A stretch of 5,401 nt of DNA from Clostridia bacterium (GCA_017620795.1 JAGAUM010000003.1:1-5401), one strand, 5' to 3'; positions 1 to 4,137 are shown, counted from the first letter of the stretch. Translations and numbers: made by a program. Notes: generated by a model not told the origin, from the letters alone.

Positions 1-552
1 GCGTTCCTTCTTGGTGGTGATCAGCATGATTACCGGAGGCTGGATTATCGGTACCAGAGCCATGTAAGAATATGCCGCAACCGTAATGGCACCCATGTAG
101 TTGGAGCCAAAGTGGTTGGCAACGAAGATGGACGTGGGGCCGTCCGCCGCACCGATAATGGCGATGGAAGCCGCATCCTTTAACTCAAAACCAAAGAGGG
201 ATGCCAAGGACAGGGTCAAAAAGATACCGAACTGGGCTGCCGCACCGAAAAGCATCAGCTTGGGGTTGGACAGCAAGGGCCCGAAGTCAATCATGGCACC
301 GATACCGATGAACAGTAATAAGGGGAACAGCTCGTTGGCGATACCTGCGTTAAAGAGTACCGTCAAAGGCCCCGTCTCGGTCACTGCGCCCGATAACGGC
401 AGGTTGGCTAAAATAGCACCGAAACCGATGGGAAGCAGTAAGGTAGGCTCCATGTCACGGGCAATGGCTAAGTAAATTAAAACGCCACCAATCGCCCACA
501 TGACCACCATCTGCCAGGTCAGCTCTGATACTGCGGTTAATAAGAATTCCAT
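1..552 (-). CDS. oadB: Sodium-translocating decarboxylase beta subunit (OadB/GcdB/MmdB family), 5' part
   Basis: The first 184 codons are present and the gene runs off the left edge of the window. This integral membrane subunit couples decarboxylation of carboxybiotin to Na+ export in oxaloacetate, glutaconyl-CoA or methylmalonyl-CoA decarboxylases. Visible support: several hydrophobic segments (about residues 13-32, 36-52, 74-90, 100-121), the loop MIDFGPLLSNPKL (about 87-99), and the family signature IIGAADGPTSIFVA (about 132-145). The Asp of that signature is the conserved membrane Asp implicated in Na+ transport in the Klebsiella enzyme. Full-length family members are roughly 370-430 aa, so about half is visible. 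Start: ATG with GGAGGAG (558-564) 5 nt upstream. The substrate cannot be assigned because the alpha/biotin subunits lie outside, so oadB is a family-level label. It is the first gene of its transcript, behind a riboswitch-like leader. Confidence 0.93.
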   Translation of the reverse strand, partial: MEFLLTAVSELTWQMVVMWAIGGVLIYLAIARDMEPTLLLPIGFGAILANLPLSGAVTETGPLTVLFNAGIANELFPLLLFIGIGAMIDFGPLLSNPKLMLFGAAAQFGIFLTLSLASLFGFELKDAASIAIIGAADGPTSIFVANHFGSNYMGAITVAAYSYMALVPIIQPPVIMLITTKKER

Positions 553-568
553 CCAAACTCCTCCACTC

Positions 569-610
569 AAAAAAATAAAGACCTCCACCGCCCAAAGCGG
601 TAAAAGTCTT
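569..610 (-). terminator. Intrinsic terminator in the decarboxylase leader (riboswitch expression platform)
   Basis: On the minus strand, 14 consecutive pairs (including G-U) join 597-610 with 578-591 around a 5-nt loop (592-596). A U-rich tract (569-577, read TATTTTTTT) follows. The 5' arm uses the bases CTTTTAC (600-606), which are also the 3' half of the proposed aptamer's P1 helix. P1 and the terminator are therefore mutually exclusive: ligand-stabilised P1 would free transcription (an ON switch). The hairpin sits just upstream of the ribosome-binding site of the decarboxylase gene. Confidence 0.88.
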
Positions 611-689
611 GTCACTTGGTGCAACAGCGGGCAAAATGCCGTTTTGACGCCGTTTGCAACGGAAACTCCGTTGACTACTCCCTTTTACT
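600..689 (-). promoter_or_regulatory. yybP-ykoY-like (manganese) riboswitch aptamer
   Basis: The leader begins almost at the predicted transcription start. Elements in 5' to 3' order on the minus strand: GTAAAAG (682-688), the 5' half of P1; GGGAGTAG (675-682), which matches the conserved L1 strand; a perfect 7-bp hairpin (657-673); an irregular P3 stem enclosing GTCAAAAC, comparable to the L3 strand (GUCAAUUC) recalled from the Lactococcus lactis aptamer, with a small GGCA/TGCC hairpin at its tip; a minimal CAC-CAA-GTG P4 hairpin; then ACAAGAC running into CTTTTAC (600-606), which closes P1 with 7 pairs. The order of helices and conserved strands matches the yybP-ykoY class, which usually controls Mn2+ exporters. 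The ligand is inferred from this resemblance; a relative with altered ion specificity, or another cation class, is possible. Confidence 0.78.
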
Positions 690-695
690 GTTGGT

Positions 696-724
696 ATTAT
701 ACCATGACTTTTTCCCAAAGTCAA
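696..724 (-). promoter_or_regulatory. Sigma-A-type promoter for the decarboxylase leader
   Basis: On the minus strand TTGACT (719-724) is followed after exactly 17 nt by TATAAT (696-701), with an extended TG (TGG, 702-704) directly before the -10 box. The predicted start is near 689, which places the aptamer's first helix at the 5' end of the RNA. The near-consensus match means basal initiation should be strong, so control probably lies in the leader. Confidence 0.85.
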
Positions 725-762
725 GAATCAAAAAAGATGACCAAAAATGAACAAAAGAATCG

Positions 763-771
763 TGCTATACT
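763..771 (+). promoter_or_regulatory. Extended -10 promoter for the DnaD-like gene
   Basis: TGCTATACT gives an extended -10 element (TG at 763-764, TATACT at 766-771). No convincing -35 hexamer lies 16-18 nt upstream. The predicted start near 778 leaves a leader of about 17 nt carrying the AAAGGAAG ribosome-binding site, and it excludes the upstream ATG at 747 as the translation start. Confidence 0.5.
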
Positions 772-794
772 GGTTTCGAAAGGAAGTGTTTTAT

Positions 795-1298
795 ATGATT
801 TATGCAAGCGAAGGATGGGTCAAACTCCCCCACGCCATCTTACATGAACCGGTGTTTCAGGACGAGTCCCTGTTTCACCTTTATGCCTGGTTATTATTGC
901 GTTCTACTTACAAAGCGAAAGAAATTTTGGTAGGCAAGCAAAAGGTGTCTTTGGAGGTGGGCGAACTGGTTTGCGGTGTGCATCAGATTGTCGAACAGTT
1001 GGGCTTCAAACGAACCACCGCACAACGGTACTTAAAAAAGTTGGAAGAGTGGGGCTACATCAGCATCTCTCCCCAGCATAATTTCTCGGTCATTAAAGTC
1101 AATTCGGTTCTCGAATGGGCTCCCGATGAACCTTCAATGGGCACAAATAAGAAAGAAAAGAAGGATAATAAAGAAAAGAACTATACTCGCCCGCGCAAGC
1201 GCAATGGTTTTTTTAACTACACCGACGAAAATGCAGACTACTCCGCCTATGATACCCAAGCCATTCTCCGTCGAAGAAAAATCAAGCAAAGTACTTAA
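795..1298 (+). CDS. DnaD-like / phage replisome-organizer type winged-helix protein
   Basis: 167 aa. The N-terminal domain (about 7-108) has the pattern of DnaD-like or phage replisome-organizer N-terminal domains: GWVKLPHAILHEPVFQD, a helix LYAWLLLRSTYKA, a short wing around VGKQKVSLEVGELVCG, then a helix-turn-helix in which KRTTAQRYLKKLEEWG (72-87) is the recognition helix, followed by a beta wing ending VIKVNSV. A lysine-rich linker (about 118-137) leads to a short tail (FFNYTDENADYS) resembling the C-terminal tails of such proteins; no full DnaD C-terminal domain is present. It probably binds DNA, perhaps in replication initiation or as a regulator. Start: I chose ATG 795 over ATG 747 because AAAGGAAG lies 8 nt upstream of 795, the domain begins there, and 747 precedes the likely promoter. 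Proteins of this kind are common on phages and integrative elements. Confidence 0.8.
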   Translation: MIYASEGWVKLPHAILHEPVFQDESLFHLYAWLLLRSTYKAKEILVGKQKVSLEVGELVCGVHQIVEQLGFKRTTAQRYLKKLEEWGYISISPQHNFSVIKVNSVLEWAPDEPSMGTNKKEKKDNKEKNYTRPRKRNGFFNYTDENADYSAYDTQAILRRRKIKQST

Positions 1299-1323
1299 CA
1301 ACAATCGCAACCTATGCTACAAT
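1295..1323 (+). promoter_or_regulatory. Sigma-A-type promoter for the 180-aa/33-aa operon
   Basis: TTAACA (1295-1300), a 17-nt spacer, then TACAAT (1318-1323) preceded by TG at 1315-1316 (extended -10). The -35 box overlaps the stop codon of the DnaD-like gene, so the following genes have their own promoter. The predicted start near 1330 gives either a leader of about 140 nt or a leaderless small ORF beginning at 1328. Confidence 0.65.
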
Positions 1324-1327
1324 TGTT

Positions 1328-1411
1328 ATGAGCAAAAGAAACCCGACTGGAGAAAAATGGAATGCAGATTTAAAACACAAAGACCGCAGACAGTCCTGCT
1401 GTAGAAATTAA
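1328..1411 (+). CDS. Possible 27-aa leaderless ORF (doubtful)
   Basis: An ATG at 1328 coincides with the predicted transcription start and opens a 27-codon basic reading frame starting MSKRNPTGEKWNADLK. There is no ribosome-binding site, so it would have to be translated leaderless. From about 1373 the +1 frame is open up to TAA at 1464-1466, and this reads like a lysine-rich protein tail (KTADSPAVEIKVTAPKKV). That stop abuts the ribosome-binding site of the next gene. Together the two frames could be one roughly 45-aa gene broken by a one-base indel. Both are short and in A-rich sequence, so chance remains likely. Confidence 0.2.
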   Translation: MSKRNPTGEKWNADLKHKDRRQSCCRN

Positions 1412-1470
1412 AGTGACCGCTCCAAAAAAGGTAAAGTCGCAAAAAATCCATTTTATAAAGGAGTAATCTC

Positions 1471-2013
1471 ATGACAAATTTAACCTTTACCCCTGACATG
1501 ATTGACTTATTACGCACATTCAAATCAGCGCAGTTGCTTTCTTACGAGTGTGTCGAAACCTATAATTGCATCTATGGTAATTTGCGAATCAATACCAGCC
1601 AAGGGGCAATTGAACTGACAAACCTGGAGCGAACCACACCCTTTTTCGACGATGAAGAGGAGCTTTCCTGCTTTGAGTGTACTTCTGTAGCCCCTGCCAC
1701 TCCCTTCAAACCCCTAATCAACGATTCCGCTGTTACCCATCCCATCTGCGAAAAAATCGTTGGCATTGACCTTATTCGTGACTATGTCACAGTAAATGAT
1801 GGAGAGTATGAATTACTTTTCGATCAAGCCGTGGTCTTTCATACTGAAACCAAAACCGTAATGTTTTCAAGACATGTTTGGTTTTCAGAGGATATCATGG
1901 TCTCTGACAACAATGACTACGATACATTGTTCCCTATTGAAGAAGTTATCGATACCCTATCCAACGAAGGGGAATACAAAGTTCGTGTCTCCAGAACGAT
2001 AGAAGTTCTTTAA
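1471..2013 (+). CDS. Hypothetical acidic protein, 180 aa, unrecognised family
   Basis: I do not recognise this protein. Start: ATG preceded by AAAGGAG with a 7-nt spacer, and a good promoter lies upstream. It has no signal peptide and no convincing membrane segment, so it is probably cytoplasmic. The N-terminal part (about 1-65) contains a helix-like stretch and an acidic run FFDDEEEL. The middle is Cys-containing (C68, C70) and proline-rich (73-95). The C-terminal half (about 96-180) reads as alternating beta strands (IVGIDLIRDYVTV, YELLFDQAVVFHT, KTVMFSRHVWFSEDIMV) and an acidic helix, then VRVSRTIEVL. The coding sequence is visibly more A+T-rich than the cwlJ-gerQ or isomerase genes. Its TAA stop overlaps the ribosome-binding site of the next ORF, so the two are probably co-translated. 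Association with a DnaD-like protein suggests mobile-element or phage ancestry, but the role is unknown. Confidence 0.8.
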   Translation: MTNLTFTPDMIDLLRTFKSAQLLSYECVETYNCIYGNLRINTSQGAIELTNLERTTPFFDDEEELSCFECTSVAPATPFKPLINDSAVTHPICEKIVGIDLIRDYVTVNDGEYELLFDQAVVFHTETKTVMFSRHVWFSEDIMVSDNNDYDTLFPIEEVIDTLSNEGEYKVRVSRTIEVL

Positions 2014-2026
2014 GGAGTGTATTTTA

Positions 2027-2128
2027 ATGAACGCATATCAGTTATTTACTCTTTTGTTTGATGCTCTTGATACTGCATGGTGGACAGAAGTCTTTTGTGA
2101 ATCATTATCCGAAAAGGACGAGGAATAG
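2027..2128 (+). CDS. 33-aa acidic microprotein
   Basis: ATG at 2027 is preceded by AAGGAG (2012-2017) with a 9-nt spacer; that site overlaps the TAA of the upstream 180-aa gene, so translation is probably coupled. The peptide starts MNAYQLFTLLFDALDTAWWT and ends in an acidic tail (ESLSEKDEE). Its first 25 residues could form one amphipathic helix with an aromatic WW pair; it is not long or hydrophobic enough to be a clear transmembrane segment. A bidirectional terminator follows about 35 nt after the stop. No family is recognised. The good ribosome-binding site and operon position support translation. Confidence 0.6.
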   Translation: MNAYQLFTLLFDALDTAWWTEVFCESLSEKDEE

Positions 2129-2161
2129 TCTTACCTTTAGTTAACTTAAATTAACCAAATC

Positions 2162-2198
2162 AAAAAGGACTTGGTTTTCCAAGTCCTTTAATCTTTTT
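2162..2198. terminator. Bidirectional intrinsic terminator between convergent transcripts
   Basis: A perfect 11-bp inverted repeat, AAAGGACTTGG (2164-2174) with CCAAGTCCTTT (2179-2189), encloses a TTTT loop. On the plus strand it is followed by a T-rich tract reading AATCTTTTT. On the minus strand it is followed by TTTTT (2162-2166). It ends the plus-strand operon and overlaps the stop codon of the convergent 65-aa minus-strand ORF, so it can serve both. Confidence 0.88.
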
Positions 2199-2385
2199 GT
2201 GAAAGTTCCTCTTGTTGCTCTTGTCGGAATTCGGCAGCAAGGGCATTAATCTCATCCCGTTCTTTCTCTAACCGCTTGCGATTCCGTCTGCCCAGATGCC
2301 CTGCCAAAAGCTCATTGGTCGCCACAGCCGTAACATCAAACAGCCGTAAAAACAGATTCCGATAAATCTCTACATAATCCTTCAT
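2188..2385 (-). CDS. Hypothetical 65-aa protein with charged coiled-coil-like tail
   Basis: Start chosen at ATG 2385 (MKDYVEIYRNLFLRLFDVT...) because GGGGTG lies 6 nt upstream. The longer in-frame opening to 2484 would translate through a terminator hairpin and a structured RNA, so it is rejected. The first half (about 3-30) looks like an amphipathic or hydrophobic helix typical of small Firmicute proteins that begin with a YxxLYxxLF-like pattern. The second half (about 33-65) is strongly charged (RRNRKRLEKERDEI), then Glu/Gln-rich, and could form a coiled coil. No catalytic motif or confident family is seen. The upstream terminator's U-tract ends only about 15 nt before the start codon, so expression probably depends on readthrough from the RNA2 promoter at 2571-2599. 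Its stop codon is inside the bidirectional terminator. Confidence 0.55.
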   Translation of the reverse strand: MKDYVEIYRNLFLRLFDVTAVATNELLAGHLGRRNRKRLEKERDEINALAAEFRQEQQEELSQKD

Positions 2386-2394
2386 CTTTTTCAC

Positions 2395-2436
2395 CCCAAT
2401 AAAAAAGTGCATGACCGAAATCATGCACCGAAAAAC
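2395..2436 (-). repeat. 42-bp direct repeat, copy 1 (terminator of RNA2)
   Basis: Identical over 42 bp to 2600-2641. On the minus strand it contains an 8-bp hairpin GTGCATGA/TCATGCAC (2421-2428 with 2407-2414) with a 6-nt loop, followed by TTTTTT (2401-2406). It is thus an intrinsic terminator on the minus strand only; on the plus strand the hairpin is followed by CCGAAAAA and cannot terminate. Confidence 0.9.
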
Positions 2437-2564
2437 ACATGACTTCGCTCTGTTGTCACACAGCAATCCCATACATTCGCACAAGAAAGAAAAGCCAAGT
2501 CTGCGTTTTTACCAAACACAAACTCGTGCGAATTTAATTATGGGATTTTAAAAAGCTATGTGAC
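2401..2564 (-). ncRNA. RNA2: predicted structured small RNA or leader, unrecognised
   Basis: A promoter at 2571-2599 predicts a start at G2564, and an intrinsic terminator ends the RNA at about 2401 (about 164 nt). The RNA folds as a long rod. P1 is 2555-2564 with 2455-2464, 10 pairs beginning at the first nucleotide. P2 is 2539-2547 with 2465-2473, 9 perfect pairs. P3 is 2523-2533 with 2475-2485, 11 pairs. A terminal hairpin is 2514-2522 with 2500-2508, 9 pairs with G-U, loop GGTAA. A pyrimidine-rich strand (2486-2499) lies between P3 and the terminal hairpin. An 18-nt single strand separates P1 from the terminator. About 39 pairs over 110 nt are not expected by chance and no long ORF explains them. 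It may act as a free sRNA or as an attenuating leader of the 65-aa ORF. I recognise no Rfam family. Confidence 0.68.
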
Positions 2565-2570
2565 GAAATT

Positions 2571-2599
2571 AGTATAACACAAATAACGAATCTCGTCAA
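2571..2599 (-). promoter_or_regulatory. Sigma-A-type promoter of RNA2
   Basis: On the minus strand TTGACG (2594-2599) is followed after 17 nt by TATACT (2571-2576). It begins directly after the upstream terminator repeat, so the two RNA units are back to back. The predicted start, 7 nt after the -10 box, is the first base of helix P1 of RNA2. Confidence 0.82.
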
Positions 2600-2641
2600 C
2601 CCAATAAAAAAGTGCATGACCGAAATCATGCACCGAAAAAC
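2600..2641 (-). repeat. 42-bp direct repeat, copy 2 (terminator of RNA1)
   Basis: Second identical copy, 205 bp from the first. The hairpin arms are 2626-2633 and 2612-2619, and the U-tract is 2606-2611 on the minus strand. A separate 5-bp hairpin CGTAG/CTACG with a G-rich loop (2641-2656) sits immediately upstream of it in RNA1. Confidence 0.9.
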
Positions 2642-2780
2642 GTAGCCCCCTCTACGGTTGCGATCCAGCAGAACAAGAACACAGAATAAGAGACCTTACA
2701 GTGTGCCTCAGGAGCGTACATTTTTACCAAATGGTATTATGCACTGCTCTGTAAGAATATTTACTTGTAGATTGTTTGGC
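2606..2780 (-). ncRNA. RNA1: predicted small RNA, tandem relative of RNA2
   Basis: The promoter at 2788-2816 predicts a start near 2780, and the terminator ends the RNA at about 2606 (about 175 nt). A long stem joins CTTACAG (2749-2755) to CTGTAAG (2695-2701). It continues as AGC, a bulged A, and GTGCAT (2739-2748) pairing with 2713-2721, leaving a 10-12-nt bulge on the 3' side. The apical loop contains TACC-ATTT-GGTA. A hairpin with a GGGGG loop (2641-2656) precedes the terminator. RNA1 shares with RNA2 the TTGACGAG promoter start, the 42-bp terminator block and TTTGGTAAAAA (2721-2731; in RNA2 2506-2516) at almost the same distance from the start. It has no ORF with a ribosome-binding site. 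The function is unknown. Confidence 0.6.
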
Positions 2781-2787
2781 AATTTTT

Positions 2788-2816
2788 ATTCTATCACAAT
2801 CTTTTCCCCTCGTCAA
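2788..2816 (-). promoter_or_regulatory. Sigma-A-type promoter of RNA1
   Basis: On the minus strand TTGACG (2811-2816), a 17-nt spacer and TAGAAT (2788-2793). It has the same -35 box, the same following AG and the same spacer length as the RNA2 promoter, consistent with a duplicated unit. It diverges from cwlJ. Confidence 0.75.
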
Positions 2817-2846
2817 CACAAAAGAACGCCGACTTTAATATCCTGT

Positions 2847-2875
2847 TCTAATCCGTCCCCCGACCTTCATACACT
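2847..2875 (+). promoter_or_regulatory. Possible sigma-E-type promoter of cwlJ
   Basis: CATACACT (2868-2875) matches the Bacillus sigma-E -10 consensus CATACAHT at all positions. Fourteen nt upstream TCTAATC (2847-2853) agrees with the -35 consensus KMATATT at 4 of 7 positions. B. subtilis cwlJ is transcribed in the mother cell by sigma-E, so the match is biologically sensible. One doubt: the start would fall near 2882, at the edge of the AAGGAGG ribosome-binding site, leaving almost no leader. Confidence 0.35.
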
Positions 2876-2893
2876 CTACCAAGGAGGGGTTTT

Positions 2894-3331
2894 ATGGCAT
2901 TATCCGAGCGAGAGCTTTTGGCGCGCATCATCCTCTGTGAAGCAGGGGGCGAAGGGGACGACGGCATGAAAGCGGTGGCATCGGTGGTCATGAACCGTGT
3001 TCATGTCACCTACGGAGAGTATGGTCGGTTACAGCCCACCATCCGTGCCACCCTGTTTCAGGAGGGGCAGTTCGACTGTGTCCGTGAAACCTTAAACGGA
3101 CGCTACAACCCCCAAAACATCTATAACATGCGCCCCACCGATGTGCACTTGAACATTGCCGACTGGGCGATTGCAGGAAACCGCCTGCCCAACTTAGGCT
3201 ATGCCCTATGGTACTTCAACCCCTTTTCCCCGTCCTGCCGACAGTTCTTTCCCTCGGAGGTGGGGCAGTTTGTCATCCGCATCGGCGACCATTGCTTTTA
3301 CAATCCAACGGAAGCTTATGCCAATACCTAA
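2894..3331 (+). CDS. cwlJ: CwlJ-type spore cortex hydrolase
   Basis: 145 aa, almost the length of B. subtilis CwlJ (142 aa), and formed entirely of one SleB/CwlJ hydrolase domain (Hydrolase_2). The conserved first block LLARIILCEAGGEGDDGMKA (about 8-27) carries the catalytic-type Glu (E16), followed by VVMNRV; later blocks are LWYFNP (105-110) and the C-terminal GDHCFYNPT (131-139). These enzymes degrade the muramic-lactam peptidoglycan of the spore cortex during germination. Like CwlJ and unlike SleB, it has no signal peptide or peptidoglycan-binding domain, consistent with synthesis in the mother cell and deposition in the coat. Start: ATG with AAGGAGG (2881-2887) 6 nt upstream. gerQ follows after 11 nt, as in the Bacillus cwlJ-gerQ operon, which strongly supports the identity over sleB. 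Confidence 0.93.
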   Translation: MALSERELLARIILCEAGGEGDDGMKAVASVVMNRVHVTYGEYGRLQPTIRATLFQEGQFDCVRETLNGRYNPQNIYNMRPTDVHLNIADWAIAGNRLPNLGYALWYFNPFSPSCRQFFPSEVGQFVIRIGDHCFYNPTEAYANT

Positions 3332-3342
3332 AGGAGGTTTAT

Positions 3343-3831
3343 ATGAACGAGATTTCCAGTCCCAACAGCCCGTCCTATTCGGTCAACCAGGACGGAAGCT
3401 GGTCTCTCAACGGCAATCAGGAGCCTTACCAAGCCCCCACCATTGCCCCCAACAGTGACGGCACCTATCGGGTCATGGGCTTTGTCACGCCACCGCCCAT
3501 TGACTTTGATACCGAGGAGATGCGTGGCTCCATCCAGTACATCTTATCCAAAAACATTGGCGAGTATGTACTGGTGGAATTTCTAATCGGCACCCAGGAA
3601 ATCACCCGTAAGCAGGGGATTTTATTCTATGTAGGCACCAGTTTTATCACCCTTTATGATGACGAGCGGAATAACTTCATTGTCTGTGATGTGTTCTCGG
3701 TAAAGTTTGTCTACTTCTACCTGCCGGGACAGCGTCCCGACTTCAATGTCAACGCCGTTCCCGAGCCGACCCGAACCACAACAGGCGGCATGGCAGCAGG
3801 GCTCTCCCCCAACTCGGTTCGAAGAAGATAA
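3343..3831 (+). CDS. gerQ: Spore coat protein GerQ
   Basis: 162 aa. In Bacillus, GerQ is a coat protein required for CwlJ localisation and activity in Ca-DPA-triggered germination, and it is cross-linked by transglutaminase Tgl. The N-terminal 55 residues are low-complexity, rich in Asn, Ser, Pro and Gln, as usual. The conserved GerQ domain follows (about 62-128): SIQYILSKNIGEYVLVEF, a central strand pair with GILFYVGTSFITLYDDE, then NNFIVCDVFSVKFVYFYLPG, matching the order of the Bacillus C-terminal domain. A Pro/Thr/Gly-rich basic tail ends VRRR. Start: ATG 3343 with AAGGAGG 5 nt upstream; the in-frame ATG 3208 lies inside cwlJ and has no such site. The stop TAA overlaps the TA border of a MITE-like element. 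If the element is removed the stop is still TAA, so the insertion did not alter the protein. Confidence 0.92.
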   Translation: MNEISSPNSPSYSVNQDGSWSLNGNQEPYQAPTIAPNSDGTYRVMGFVTPPPIDFDTEEMRGSIQYILSKNIGEYVLVEFLIGTQEITRKQGILFYVGTSFITLYDDERNNFIVCDVFSVKFVYFYLPGQRPDFNVNAVPEPTRTTTGGMAAGLSPNSVRRR

Positions 3832-4107
3832 GCCGAAGGGAGTCGAACACAATAGGGTTTTAATCGGCATATTTTTCGTAATCATTCGTTGAAATGCTCG
3901 CGAATATGGTCGATATTCGCTCCGCTTTCGCCTTTGCTTGCCAAAAAATCTGCTCGTTTAAAACGCTTCGCCTCTATTCACCGAGAAATTTTATGGATTT
4001 CCGGTGCGGCAGGATGCAGTAAGGCTGACGCCTTACAAAGACGACAATCCGGAAAGACGGAAATTTCGCATGAATAGAGCCTATGGGGTTCAACTCCCTT
4101 CGGCTTA
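3829..4107. mobile_element. MITE-like foldback element with TA target duplication
   Basis: Terminal inverted repeats of 27 bp (3830-3856 and 4080-4106) match at 24 of 27 positions and begin AAGCCGAAGGGAGT. TA at 3829-3830 and at 4106-4107 is consistent with a TA target duplication, as in IS630/Tc1-mariner-related MITEs, leaving a 275-bp element (3831-4105). Inside is nested symmetry: GCGAATAT/ATATTCGC (3900-3907 with 3913-3920), CTCTATTC/GAATAGAG (3972-3979 with 4072-4079), GAAATTT/AAATTTC (3985-3991 with 4061-4067), TTTCCGG/CCGGAAA (3998-4004 with 4049-4055), and a hairpin GTAAGGC-TGAC-GCCTTAC (4019-4036). No transposase or credible ORF is present, so it would move in trans or is inert. It also fills the 300-bp gap between gerQ and the next gene. 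Confidence 0.75.
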
Positions 4108-4137
4108 AAAAAGCACCCCAAAAGGGGTGCTTTTTTT
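4108..4137. terminator. Bidirectional intrinsic terminator
   Basis: GCACCCC (4113-4119) and GGGGTGC (4124-4130) pair around AAAA, extended by the flanking A and T runs. T7 (4131-4137) follows on the plus strand and T6 (4107-4112 complement) on the minus strand. It serves gerQ transcripts and the convergent isomerase gene, whose stop codon starts inside the T-run. Removing the MITE would place this hairpin a few nt after the gerQ stop. Confidence 0.9.

Noticed and set aside
101..475. 124-codon plus-strand ORF at the left edge
   Set aside because: It is antisense to the decarboxylase beta subunit, whose frame shows the conserved AADGPT signature.
747..794. Upstream ATG for the DnaD-like gene
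   Set aside because: It lies upstream of the likely -10 box and has no ribosome-binding site; the family domain begins after ATG 795, which has AAAGGAAG at good spacing.
2386..2484. N-terminal extension of the 65-aa minus ORF to 98 aa
   Set aside because: The extra 33 codons run through the RNA2 3' region and its terminator hairpin and lack a ribosome-binding site; GGGGTG precedes the internal ATG at 2385.
2395..2641. CRISPR array
   Set aside because: Only two 42-bp repeats, 205 bp apart, each an intrinsic terminator followed by a promoter; spacing and content do not fit repeat-spacer structure.
2401..2780. 6S RNA pair
   Set aside because: Length and rod shape are suggestive, but neither RNA has the large symmetric central bubble between closing and terminal stems that 6S RNA needs to mimic an open promoter.
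2658..2969. 103-codon plus-strand ORF across the RNA1 region into cwlJ
   Set aside because: It overlaps the well-supported cwlJ start in another frame and is antisense to RNA1; no ribosome-binding site is seen.
3208..3342. Longer start for GerQ at ATG 3208
   Set aside because: It would overlap most of the conserved cwlJ C-terminus in another frame; ATG 3343 has AAGGAGG at 5 nt and gives the expected GerQ layout.
3889..4077. 62-codon plus-strand ORF inside the MITE-like element
   Set aside because: No ribosome-binding site; it is explained by the foldback repeats of a non-coding element, and the translation has no protein-like pattern.
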